A DNA stretch of 64,000 nt from the NCBI RefSeq assembly GCF_026213295.1, contig NC_079414.1, positions 3,114,312 to 3,178,311 on the forward strand. Direction: 5' to 3'. Under the pieces are notes generated by a model that ran no database searches, was not told the DNA's origin, and worked only from the letters and a program-made list of their open reading frames with translations. Positions within the stretch are counted from its first letter, which is position 1; each line of letters opens with the position of its first letter. This document shows, in pieces, positions 13,245 to 25,458 of this stretch. The position numbers and the translations under genes were made by a program. The DNA is from Gadus chalcogrammus (lineage: Eukaryota > Chordata > Actinopteri > Gadiformes > Gadidae).

Positions 13245-13405
13245 GCTGCGTTAGAGTATTCTCGGAACTGTCTCGGAATTTTGCTCGGTCACCACTGAGT
13301 TCAACCGAGATGGCGAGTTCGCCGTCCGAGGAAAAGGGTTGTGTTTGTGCGTGTCGCTAGGCAACGTCCTCGGACCTCCGAGACGGATGGATATTAAAAC
13401 GCAGC
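13245..13405 (+). mobile_element. short inverted-end element, internally deleted copy
   Basis: Starts GCTGCGTTAGAGTATTCTC and ends AAAACGCAGC. Its left ~20 bp and right ~135 bp match the two ends of the longer copy at 63206-63661, including the 'ttgctcggtcaccactgag' zone. The middle ~300 bp is missing. Confidence 0.75.
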
Positions 13406-13566
13406 ATAAGCTGAAAAGCTGCTCCCGACCAGGTTTGGTTGCGAGCATAAGTCACCATGGTGATACAGCGACGCTTAAAGAGATCGACTTTCGTTGTACA
13501 GCTAACCCAGGCTTTCAGCTCAACATATCTCGCTAACCTCTAATCGAGCTTCGTAGTACAGGCCCC

Positions 13567-14781
<1,215 letters not shown>

Positions 14782-14970
14782 CCACTGATTCTTGAGAGTC
14801 GGGACAAAACACGTTTTAAAAAACTTTTTTTTTAAATGCACACTATATCTATTAGAGTTATATGTTTCTGCAGAGAAAGGTATTAGCTATTTAACCATGC
14901 AAAGGAACAGGTTCTGAATAAAAACACACTTTTAACAAATAAACATGTTTCCCTTCAGAACTAGATTTGT

Positions 14971-15362
14971 GTCAACTCCATCAGACACACTAAAAAGTAT
15001 AAAATTTGAATTCTTTCAATCCAACAAGAATCTAAAGTTCTGAAGTATGTTGTAATAGTGTTTAGTAACTCTGATATGTAATAAAATACAATATATAAAC
15101 TTAAGTTGTGATTTCCCACTATTCTGAAAACCCAGCATTTCTAAATATTTGCATTTTCAAACTTCTTTTTAATTTCAATATTGTAAAAACAAATTCCTTA
15201 AATAAATAAGACACAAGAGGATGTAGATCAGATGGTCCTTTATTACAAAAACAACATAAACTGAAGGAAGAATTTTTTTTTCACCAAAAAATGAATAAAA
15301 ACATAGGTCTGACACTGTTGACGAAGATCTGACGGTGTTGACAAAAAACTGATGGTGTTGAC
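14971..15362. repeat. left subterminal repeats of the CACTG transposon
   Basis: Four copies of a 15-bp motif, consensus TCTGACGGAGTTGAC, occur here: one reversed at 14971-14985, then forward at 15308-15322, 15328-15342 and 15348-15362, with 1-3 mismatches. Direct spacing of the last three is about 20 bp. These are likely transposase-binding sites (inference from position). Confidence 0.8.
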
Positions 15363-15653
15363 AAAAAAATGTGTGTGCATTATTGATTATTGAACAAATG
15401 TGCTTTTTAAACACTACTACTAAAACTACTCCTTGTTATTAGAGTATTGAACTTACTGTAAAGGAAATTATAATAAACATATTGCACATACACCGTTTCC
15501 AACTATCAAAAAAACAATAAGGGAAACCAGGGTCCCTCCTCCCCCTCTGTTATTATCTACCTCCCCTACACCACTTCCTCCTCCCCTCTTCCTCTCCTCC
15601 TTTGTCAGTAGTCATTTACTTGGTCTTCATCATGAATTTATTTTTTAAAGTGG

Positions 15654-15700
15654 CGTGTGTGTGTGTGTGTGTTTGTGTGTGTATGTGTGTGTGTGTGTGT

Positions 15701-15738
<38 letters not shown>

Positions 15739-15766
15739 GTGTGTGGCTGGGTGCGTGTGTGGCTGG
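15654..15766. repeat. (TG)n microsatellite inside the transposon
   Basis: An interrupted TG run is followed by a degenerate 'ggctgggtg' duplication. Confidence 0.95.
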
Positions 15767-15878
15767 GTGTGTTGGATGTGTTATTGCCCGGCACTGCCTA
15801 CTTCATACTGGGTGTGATCTTAAATTGACATTCCTTAACAACAATCCTGCAACACAAAATATGTAGCTTAGAATCAGG

Positions 15879-18165
15879 TTAAATTAGCTTACTTAAGATT
15901 ACATTTTTGTCTAACCCGCACTTGAGCAACAGGCGTCGGACATGCTCACGCTCTATGAAGTCCATCACATCAGGGGCTATGCTGTAGATCTCTCGTGTTC
16001 TTAATTTGACTGGTGATGCATTTCCCATTAGTTTCACTATGATGTCTTCAACTGGGCAGAAACAGACATCCTTTGTGAGAAGCTTAGGCTGATAATTTGC
16101 TGTTGGACCATGGGGATGCAGAAACTCCACTTTCACATCGTGATGCTCAGTATCCACAGCAATGGTCTTGGCTAGCCACCAGTGGCCATCATATACTACT
16201 GCTAGCCAGTCTCCATTATTAAGGCTGCTAACAGTCTTAACTGTCACAGTACCCTCGGGACCTTTCAGAAGCTCCTCATCCAACTCCTCCATCACATCTT
16301 CCATTTCCAGATCCTCTTCCATCTCCCCTTCCATCTCTTTTTCCATGTCCTCCAACAACATGGCCAAAGGTATTTTCTTCGCTGCCCTCCTTGTATCACT
16401 GTGCTGTTTCTCTGGGTAGCCATGGAAATAGAAGGTAGCTGGGCAGAAGCACTGGCAAACCAACGTCTTGCTGCAAAAGCAGGATAGTTGTCTGTGGTGG
16501 ATCCTGTTATCATGTGGGATGACCTGATGTATTTGTCTTGTTGAGGGAACCTGTTTGAGAGGATGCATGAGAAGTGTATCGTATCTTTGCATGTCTTCTT
16601 CTGCAACGTGGTACAGCTGAACGCTCTTCAGACTGTTTGAGACCTTTTCAAAGAATGTGTGTCCATCTGTCATATCATTTCCTCTCAGGACCAGGTTGTC
16701 AGCTGTTCTTTTCACTGTACCGCCAATGCCCCCTGGTGCCCCCTGGTGCTGTACTTTCTTCACAAGTCTCAATTGTGTTTCTGTATGCTTTTGACTGGTT
16801 TTGCACTAAACACACATGTGTTGTGGTTTCATTTCTGAGTATTTGCTCATAGAGTTTGATGAGCTCTGAAAGACTGCCACTGTGTTGGACGAGTTTAGTG
16901 TTGATGTGGATTCCATTGACTGTGTCTTCTTGAACTCTCTCCCACTGCTTCCACTGAACATGGATTTTGTCTTGCTCTTGGGTTGTAACTGTACCTTTGT
17001 TTAGACATCGTGAGCAGGTACGAAGAAGGCAGGCCTCACTTGCTGGAGAGCAACAAACTAATTGAAAACTGTCATCCAGTATGTTTGACTTCACAACACC
17101 AGACATTCTAAGGACCTCGAGCATTAAGTATGCATTTTCATGCTTTTGACACAGACATGTCTTTCGATCAGATGCTTTTGGTGCTGTAATATAGAATGGC
17201 TTCAGAGTACAGAAAGAAGAATAGCTCAGCTTCACAGTGGGGTTCCTAATGAGGAAATCAGTGTGGAGGTTGATCATGGAGTCTGTCAGGATCATTCTCT
17301 GCTGCTTCATCTTATTCCTAGTGATGGTGTCAGTCTTATCAGTGGTCACATGTGCAGAGTTCAGGAAGAAATCCTTAACAGTCTCTGTTATACCCTTTAG
17401 GAATGTTGGCTTTTTCTTTGTCTGTTACTTTCCTCTCATTAACTTGTAGGTTATCCCAAACTGGTGGATTTGGTAAAGGAGAGAATACTTTTTTAGAATC
17501 TTGCCTGATGACACACTTAGTGCTGGTTCCTGACGCCGTGGCCCAGGAGTTTGTTTGTTTTTCTTCAGCTCTCTTCTTAGGATGTTGTGGAATAGAAGGG
17601 CTTTCTTGATTTTCGGATTCCTAATTTTGCTTCCTGATAGCATCTTCTTTGTTTCTGTTCCTGGGGAGTCAAGTGGTGTTTTAATTGTAGCCTTTCTTCC
17701 TCGACATATTCTTTTTCTCAGTTTGTTTTGTTGCTTTGTTACCTTCTTAAGCTTCTCTTTCAAAGTTTTTATTTCTCTTGAATGCCTTTTTCTCGTTTTA
17801 CTTCTCTCCCTTTCCTGTCTGAGAGACTGTCTGCTGTGTCTGGCATTGTATTCTTGAATATTCTGATCTTGCGGACTATCTGGAGGGGTGTGAGCCTCCA
17901 GCACTGCATCTTCATTGGATCTTTTCTGTCTGGACCTTTTCTGTGCCTCTCTCCAATACTTTCTCCAATTCCTCTTTGCCCTGTCTCCCATGTCGTCTAT
18001 TTGTATTACTTTTTTGTCTGTAACTCTCTTCTTCCACCTTTGTCTTTCCTTCTCTTGCATAGCATGTTTGCTCTCTTGGTCACTGTTCAATTTTTCCCTT
18101 CTCTTTCGTTGGTACTCTCTATTTCTTCTCCTTTGCTCCTCAACTGACAATTTCTGTCTAGCCAT
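15879..18165 (-). pseudogene. transposase-like gene of the CACTG element, broken
   Basis: Reading from 18165, the first part is a very basic, Arg/Lys-rich region with repeated helical RxxYxxK patterns (about residues 1-110), then more coiled Lys/Arg-rich sequence. The first stop is TAA at 17425-17427, in frame with the next block (to 16699), which has Cys-rich motifs (CLCQKHENAYLML, then paired cysteines). The frame is lost at a 10-bp tandem duplication (GCCCCCTGGT twice, 16728-16747). Without the extra copy the frame runs on to APGGIGGTVKRTADN and to the stop at 15879. The C-terminal ~100 residues (GDWLAVVYDGHWWLAKTI...) look like an SH3/Tudor-type barrel. It resembles a family I recall from fish and cnidarian genomes. 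Compared with that memory, the catalytic core between the Cys-rich block and the G-x-x-G-G-I-G-G block is missing. It is probably inactive. Confidence 0.7.
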
Positions 18166-18245
18166 GCTTTCCTACAATACAAATTGAAATAATAAAATTT
18201 TTACTTAAATAAGACAATAGAATCAGATTTCTATTTACTTGACAT

Positions 18246-18272
18246 GATTGATTGATTGATGGATGGATGGAT
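18246..18272. repeat. (GATT)n(GATG)n microsatellite
   Basis: This is a short run of four-base repeats just upstream of the transposase-like gene. Confidence 0.9.
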
Positions 18273-18356
18273 GTAAAATCCTCAAGGTGCGGGATGTAGT
18301 TTTCATAACCAGATATTATGAAAATCTACACACTGGCTTCTCATCTCTCTCTCTCT

Positions 18357-18392
18357 ATCTCTGTCTCTACATATATATGTAGAGACAGAGAT
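18357..18392. repeat. perfect 36-bp palindrome
   Basis: The half-site ATCTCTGTCTCTACATAT is followed directly by its exact reverse complement with no loop. Confidence 0.95.
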
Positions 18393-18605
18393 ATATGTGC
18401 TGGGAAAGTTACACGTTATACAATAATAAGTAGACCACTGCCTTCCCATTCTCTACAAGTCAGATGCGTATGGTTAAATAATGTAATGCATGCTATGCTA
18501 TGTATGTACATTTATGTGTAAATAAAACCCTGAAATAACATTTTAACCCTTTACTATATTCAAAAATGATATTATATTAGCACATTTGGAGGTTTTGGGG
18601 GATTT

Positions 18606-19027
18606 GTCAACTCTGTCAGCTTATAGGTCAACTCCGTCAGACATAAAACCTGACGGATTTGACGTCTGACAGAGTTGACGTAAGGGCATGTATTTTCCCG
18701 CCAAAACGTGTATTGTACACGGCAGCTAGCTAGTTTTTCCTCAGTTGCTAAGTGTCCCAATAACCACACTAAAATGCTTAAATTCAATCCTCTATGGTTT
18801 AAAAAAAGTATCTTAACAGAAAGATGGTATTGACATGGTCCAGCTGTGACCAAAGGAATATTGACATTGATTGTCTAAAATATCAAAAAATGTAAAACGT
18901 ACCAGAGCATGTGTGGTAGTGTTGCATTCACCACAGGCTGGGAGATGAAAAGGGGTCCTCAGGGATATAGCTGACCATGCTATTTCCTGATTTATTGTGG
19001 CCTATGAGAAAATCTGACGGAGTTGAC
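18606..19027. repeat. right subterminal repeats of the CACTG transposon
   Basis: Five copies of the same 15-bp motif occur here: reversed at 18606-18620 and 18627-18641, and forward at 18649-18663, 18665-18679 and 19013-19027 (the last an exact TCTGACGGAGTTGAC). Confidence 0.85.
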
Positions 19028-19427
19028 AGAAACTGAGGACACAACTTTGATAGGCAGATTTTTATGGAAAATATTGTTTGACGTTCACTTCATGCATTTT
19101 TTTTATATTTATACCCCTTCTTTTTTATTTGATATATATGTTTTCACAATTGTAGAGCTTTTTTAAAAGTTTTTTGGGATGGTCAACATTTTGACCTCTT
19201 GCTGAGGACAAGTGCAATAACATTGACCTTCTAACCACAGACCATACATTTAAACAAATTTTCCCCAAAAAGATAAATAAATATATTCTAAAAATCACAT
19301 AGGTATATAGAATTCCTTTAGATTTAAATTTGTAAGTATGTCAATCGTGATGAATTTCTTCATTTTTGATATAAAGTAGACTTTTCTATGTAGGACATGT
19401 TTTGTCCCGACTCTCAAGAATCAGTGG

Positions 19428-20333
19428 GCCTATCATTGGGCCTATTTTTGCCCTCAATGACTGAAGTTATTGGTTGTTATTTAGCTATGTTTATTTTCAG
19501 TTACAATTGTTTTAAGAAAAGACTCAAGACCAGAAGTGATGCCATTAAAATGCATCATGCTCTGAATCATTCACCCTTTCCACACCCTTTCCACAATATC
19601 AAACAGAACGGTCAGAGTAACAAACTAGTAAGATAACAAGAACATTATTTCAAACAACCTGATATATAAGCATGGTGCCTAGCAAGGAAAGTTGGATAGC
19701 AGCACCAATGTGATCTTGACACTTGTCGTGGCATTTGGTTGCCCTATCAAGATTTTTCACATAAGTTAAACCATGAACAGCCCCCGTTGGAGTTTTAACA
19801 TTATTCATTAGCAAACAGGGCCAGCAATACAGTCGATTGCTAGTAATGATACCAGTAAGCCATGAGTAGGCCTACCTAGCAAACCATGGAACACTCACAG
19901 CACTGACGTTGCCATTACTTTTGGTGAACTCGATTTTGGGAAGTGGTCTACCTTTGCTTTGGTCACTAACTTGGCACTGAAACTCAATGAATGGAATGCT
20001 TTGAGTAATAAAACATGAACAATGTCCTCTGTTTCCAATGTTTCCATTGTACACTTGATATGTAAATGTTAGAATATCGCTATCGTTCAGATGATTTCAC
20101 TTGCTTTGCCTCTCGACTGAGTGTGCAGTGCAGAGCGGGTTTGTTATCGACAGCGTTGCCAGATTGGGTAGATTGCCCGCCAAATGATCATTCTTCCAGC
20201 CTAACGTGGTTAATAGTAGCCCAATTGGGTTGGAAATCTGCCCTATCTGGCAACACTGCTCATCAGCCAGGGATCCTACTTATTGGTTAATAGCGCAGCG
20301 CGAATAGATTTTTGCGACAATTTGTATTTTGCA
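19428..20333. other. unassigned sequence
   Basis: No gene was recognised. It is the flank between the CACTG element and a Rex3 fragment. Confidence 0.35.
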
Positions 20334-20344
20334 GGTTATGTGAT

Positions 20345-20609
20345 TCGGGCATCTGGTAAGGATGCCCACTGGGCGCCTTCCTTGGGAGGTGTTTCATGCA
20401 CGTCCAGTGGGGAGGAGACCTCGGGGAAGACCCAGGACTAGGTGGTGAGATTATATCTCAACACTGGCCTGGGAACGCCTCGGGATCCCCCCGTCAGAGT
20501 TGGTCAATGTGGCCCGGGAAAGGGAAGTCTGGGGCCCCCTGCTTGAGCTGCTCCCCCCGCGACCCGACCCCGGATAAGCGGACGAAAATGAGATGATGAG
20601 ATGAGATGA
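20345..20609 (+). mobile_element. Rex3 (RTE-type LINE) 3' fragment
   Basis: Only the last ~265 bp of the LINE are present, ending in the (GATGA)n-like tail typical of Rex3. A perfect 11-bp target duplication GGTTATGTGAT flanks it (20334-20344 and 20610-20620), so it is a real, 5'-truncated insertion. It matches the 3' end of the longer copy at 25459-26672 in reverse orientation. The plus-strand frame corresponds to the last ~70 codons of the polyprotein, with indels. Confidence 0.85.
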
Positions 20610-20620
20610 GGTTATGTGAT

Positions 20621-21130
20621 ACAGAATCAACCAGATGGTAGAGCACAGTAATGTTATAATCAAAGAGGCAGAATAGAAATGTATATATTTTTTAGACTAC
20701 CTCGATGCATTGGTATCCCACATTGTCCCACACAAACATAGTTTTTGTCCCACATCTGGTGAATTGTGATCTGGTCACCCTATTCATAACAGAGATCAGA
20801 TGGAGGTGTGGCAGGTGCCTGTTCTGGGCCAGATAATGTTAGATCACATTTAATGGAGGAAAATTATTATATCAGTAGCTCACTTTGTTCACTAACCTCT
20901 GTCCTTATGATGAATGAATAAAGAAATGTTCTTTATATTAAAGGTTTGATTCATTTTGATTATGCATATTTATTCTGGCAGAATTTAGCATGATGACCGA
21001 CTTAATTATTTCCCGGATTTTGTTTTGGTTACCGTAGTCCCTAAATCTATGTAGAAATGCAGAACATGGATCCAAGATCTGTACCCAACATTCTGCTTGC
21101 AAATATCGCAAAACCCCTGCACGCCCTCAG
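20621..21130. other. unassigned AT-rich sequence
   Basis: No gene or element was recognised. Confidence 0.3.
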
Positions 21131-21257
21131 AGGAATTACATGCTAGTCTCTATTGAACCACCTATAGGCCGATGGAGGACCTACATGCTAGCCATTAGTG
21201 AACCTCCTATAGGCCGCTGGAGGAACAACATGCTAGTCGCTAGTGAACCGAGTAGGG
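21131..21257 (+). repeat. 45-bp minisatellite, part 1
   Basis: About 2.5 units of 'tgctagtctctagtgaacc / tcctataggccgctggagg', 45 bp each, end where the Ulp1-type transposon begins at 21258. The same array resumes at 27003 and 33178 in the same orientation. Confidence 0.85.
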
Positions 21258-21756
21258 TCCAGCTGCAGCCCCGGAGAACAACGCCCTGGCGTGACAACAA
21301 CCCAGGCGCGACGGAAGTACTCTGGCGTGACGGAAGTGATTTATTTTTTAAACTTTATTTTACACACCGCTAAATCGGAAACCAAAGATGAACCATGGAA
21401 GTAAGCGTGACTGTCAATATGCTTAATATATTGAGTAATATTCATGTTAAAGTTGTGCCGTGGTTTATTTACTTTTCGCTAAATTCGAATATAATAATAC
21501 TGCGCCCTTTTTGAAAAATTAGCTGCACTTCGTTCATGGAAGTAAGTGAGAGTTAACCTGTTCATGATAATTATTAATATATTGAGTAAAATTCATGTTA
21601 AAGCCGCGGCTTATTTAGTGTCATCCGTAATCACCAATGTGATACTGCAGCAACACGATTTAGCAAAACTGTCATGCCTTTTTTATCGTCTAACTTTTAA
21701 GGAATAAATCGTTTTTAGATATGTTTCTAATATTATGTTTTACCTTCATGGTTCAG

Positions 21757-22367
21757 GGACTTCCACCACAGGCATATGGGAACGACTGTGGGATCTTCCT
21801 GATTATGGTATACTCAGTCGCAGACTTCAAATGTATTGAACAGATATAACAAAGCGTGTGAATGTTGTCACCAATTACATTTTCCATCACAGTACGCTTG
21901 GTACCTTGCCATGGAGGCACCATTTGACTTCACTGTTGTAAGTAGGCATTAAATGAAATGAAAAAGAGCTGACGATTGAAAAGATACGTTTAAAATTAGA
22001 ATTGGATTTTCGACATATGTAAGGTTACAACATCAAGAAATTCATACTTGGAATATCCCCTTACTTTAGAAAGAAATCCCAGTCCTCAGAAAATGGTGGT
22101 GCACAGTACTACTTGAGAACTTCCACCATGCTTTTGTTTATTTCAAATATGAATATACACCTCAACCCCAATATTAACTAAATATGTATAATTCCTACAA
22201 TCCTTTCTCTTTATTTATACAGGCACGGCAGAAGGTTCCCACACTTCATGGAGGAGGCCAAACAAATGGCGGTTGGACTAGTTCCACCAGTCTTCAGACT
22301 GAAGCGAAAAAGAGAAGTGAATGACGTTTCCAGTGACAGAATACAGATAATATACTGTATTGTATAG
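21757..22367 (+). pseudogene. Ulp1/C48-type cysteine protease, 3' exons
   Basis: Three short exons can be read. Exon a, 21757-21807, follows a ttcag acceptor and encodes GLPPQAYGNDCGIFLIM. This has the catalytic Cys in the Ulp1 signature Q-x-x-G-x-D-C-G and is followed by a GT donor. Exon b, 21893-21937 (acceptor cacag, donor GTAAGT), encodes YAWYLAMEAPFDFTV. Exon c, from 22223 (acceptor tacag), encodes HGRRFPHFMEEAKQMAVGLV and runs to a stop near 22367. AATAAA follows at 22433-22438. The catalytic His and Asp exons are not visible, so only the 3' part survives. C48 proteases cleave SUMO-like proteins; in transposons their role is unclear. Confidence 0.65.
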
Positions 22368-22961
22368 GCTTAATATTGATTTGACTGTTTGATTATTTTG
22401 GCAGTGAGTTGGCGCTGATTGCATTCAGCATGAATAAACTATATCTTTAAGCTTCTGTATGTGGTGTGGTTATTCTTCAATGTATATTTATATCAAATTA
22501 TGATGATATACTTAACAAAATTTTTAATTTGATTCTATTAGACACATTAAAACAATTACATAATTCTAATGGTCAATTACTTAATGAGTAAAGTGTATAA
22601 TACACTCAATTCCATTAAATAATTGTCTACACACTAAATTAGTTTATTTGTCTAAATAACGTTAAAAAAAATTATGCTATAAAAGTGCTTACTGACATGT
22701 CATAATATTGTTTTCTTATGTTAATTTTTTGGTCTAATAAATTTAATAATGCAAAGAAAAAATCCTGAGGTATTTGTCGAAATAACGTTTAAAAACCTTT
22801 TTTAAGCTATAAAAATGGTTACTAACGTGTCAAAATATATTTTTATTTCTTTGTTATGTTAATTCAAGCGATAAATAAATGTATTTGTCTATAAAAAAAT
22901 TATCTGAGGTAACTTCCGTCCAGCCACAGTACTTCCGTCCCGCCTGGGTGTTCTGTCACAT

Positions 22962-24692
22962 CGGCTGTTTCCCAATGTCAAGGAAGCATGCTCAACGGCC
23001 GCCCTTTTAAGGACGCCACGTCATAGAACGCCGACAAGCACTGTTCCAATAGAGCTCGTAAGTCGCCATTGCTCATGGGACCTATGAGACCCGAAAAAAT
23101 GAATGGGAGTCAAGTGGGGAGAAAGTAATTATTTTCTGATCATAGGCTTTATATGCCCCGGATTACACATATGTTGTTTGTGGATTTAAATTATTATTTT
23201 TCATGCAAAGAAAACTATAATTTAGCGGGTAGGAGATTGATACGGTTATTTTTTGTGTGGGGCGCTTTGTGGACTACAACTCCCGCTGCTCTCGACGCGT
23301 ATGATATACGTCACCACCACTCGCAAACAGATCCCGCAGTCGGAACATGGCTATGTCTTTGGCGCACTTTACCACCTTCTTTCAAGGAAGGTGCTGTCCT
23401 TGGTAAAGTGGTAAAGTGCCATGTTCCGACTGCGGGATCTGTTTGCGAGTGGTGGTGACGTATATCCTACACATCGAGAGCAGCGGGAGTTGTAGTCCAC
23501 AAAGTACCCCACAAACAACATATGTGTAATCCGGGGCATATAAAGACTGGGATCAGAAAATAATTACTTTCTCTCCATTGAATCCCATTCATTTTTTCGG
23601 TCTCATAGGTCCCATGAGCAATGGCGACTTACGAGTTCTATGTTGAGGACACTCGAAAGCCGCGCCATTTTCGCATCCTTTGTTTTTGAAAATTCCGAGA
23701 TTTTTCAAGGATGCATCGCTGCATCCTAGACGAGCCAAAACTACCCACAATCCTCTGCGTTCACACGCTGCACGGGATATAAAAAAATTTGTGCCTTATT
23801 GGTTTTTATAGATTCATCATGTTAATGCAAATAATCAAGCTTAAAGACCTGTGCCACTTTTCAAATGTTTTTGCAACTTAATGACACGTTGCTATATTTT
23901 GCATGGACGTAGCTGGTGTTAAACACCACTGTCAACAATGTAAATCTACTCGCTTACATTATTTATGTATACCTATTTATGTTTGTGTATAATCTTTTTT
24001 TTTAGGGTCAGCCCAGCAAACGGAGGCTTTTGTGCACCTGAGGATGACCCACAAAAATGTTAAATAAATGCACCACCGATCATTTGCAATGTTTGTAATT
24101 TGTAATGAACGTATATAATTGTATTTTATATAATATACTTATGTGTTCAAAGCACTGGTAGATTGCAGGTATATATGAATGAATCAGATCAGTTAAATAA
24201 TATATCCAAATAAATACATGTTTATCATCACTTTCTTTGTCTTTTTCCCCCTGCATAATAGTAATCAACCATACTGTAAATGTGATGCATTAATTAAGTT
24301 CTCATATAATTTCACTTCGTTTTATAAAAATCGAATGTTTTGTTTTTTTAATAAAGACGATTTGATCAACCGCAACAAAGCTTTTGTGACCTCCTCAAAG
24401 AGGCTCCATGCGAAGGAGACATGACCGCATTCATCGCAGACAAAAGTCAAATAAATATCGATCAACTTGATTTCTGCCATGTTTTATTCATAAGCGCACA
24501 TGTGTTTACAAGTGTAAACGCAGTATTAAAAAGCGGCAGCGGAAGCGCTTCCACACTAGCAAGTTGTTCCAAAGACCGAACGTTACAAACGCTAGGAAGC
24601 ACTCGAGCTAGCACTCTAGTCTCATCGCCATAGGACGCGACTAGCAAGGACGCGTCCTAGCAAGGCTGCAGCCTTCACATTGGGAAACAGCC
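22962..24692. mobile_element. element with GGCTGTTTCCCAATGT ends, nested in the hAT-like element
   Basis: The left end CGGCTGTTTCCCAATGTC and the right end ACATTGGGAAACAGCC are inverted. The break in the host element's left end is flanked by AT (22960-22961 and 24693-24694), giving a 2-bp AT duplication. An AT duplication is known for ISL2EU-type elements, so that is a tentative match. An AG-acceptor-like tract followed by a short frame and AATAAA near 24061 may be the last exon of a lost gene. Confidence 0.6.
23046..23645. repeat. 600-bp near-perfect hairpin
   Basis: The left arm, about 23046-23362 (from agagctcgtaagtcgccatt), pairs with the right arm, about 23396-23645, with a loop of about 30 bp. 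The stem core GTCGGAACATGGC/GCACTTTACCAC is mirrored at 23398-23431. It is nested inside the preceding element. Confidence 0.85.
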
Positions 24693-25458
24693 ATAGATAT
24701 ATTAACTAGATGCCTCATCCGCGGTGTGGGCGAATGGAGTCGAACGTCACCACTGGCGGCCATCTTACCACAGTAAACCGCTCACCAATAACATTGTGTT
24801 GGTAGTGATTCATGTACTTTTTAAATAACCATAACTTGCTACATTTTCAACGGTTTTGTTTGGTATAAACGTCAGAGATGTAGGTATGACAGTACATACT
24901 TATGAATAATTGTTAGGTTCTAAGAAAAATAGAATGATGTTCTAAAATAGGTGCAAGATTTCCCTTTACAAATATACATCAAGAAAGGCTGCATGTTGAT
25001 TATTGTCAACATTTTCATCAGTATTTAAGATTCACCACACTAATAACAATAAAAAGGTGTCCAAAATTCCATTCAGTGATTGTGTTAACAAACATATTCT
25101 AAGAAGCCTTGTGTCAACAAAAATCTAGCAATACTATTATGTCATACTGGCCCCGCTGTTCCTATGTAACAGGACCTGTATTGTATATACTTCCACTAAG
25201 TAACTAACGATTATCCTAAAAATAAAAGTCATAATATTGTAATATCCTACAGGTGAAAGGTGATCCCACGGGTTCTCGTTTCGAGAGTTCGCAGATTAAC
25301 GCATCCGTAGGCTGCACAAAAGTCCGGCATCTTCACTTGTCAGCAATTTCCTGTAGAATTCATAATGAAAGACAAACAAACCCGATTGGAAATCATGTGC
25401 AACTTCAGTTTAATCATGTTCAATTTAAATTATATTGAAAATAGTAATTCTGCCTCTC

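Larger units (their letters stand above)
11656..13566. mobile_element. candidate composite element with GGGG-TAC-ACGAA-type ends
   Basis: The left edge near 11659 reads ggggggtataccacgaacc, and the right edge near 13566, read in reverse complement, begins ggggcctgtactacgaagc. Both resemble ends of a teleost DNA-element family with GGGGnnTnTACnACGAA termini. Other elements sit inside. The two ends may instead belong to separate copies. Confidence 0.35.
14782..19427 (-). mobile_element. CACTG-ended DNA transposon, about 4.65 kb
   Basis: A perfect 30-bp inverted terminal repeat bounds the element. It starts CCACTGATTCTTGAGAGTCG at 14782 and its reverse complement ends at 19427. The inside holds one minus-strand transposase-like gene (15879-18165) and subterminal 15-bp motifs near both ends. 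CACTG...CAGTG ends resemble the CACTA/CMC group, but I could not find a target duplication, so the assignment is tentative. A (TG)n tract (15654-15766) has grown downstream of the gene. Confidence 0.8.
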
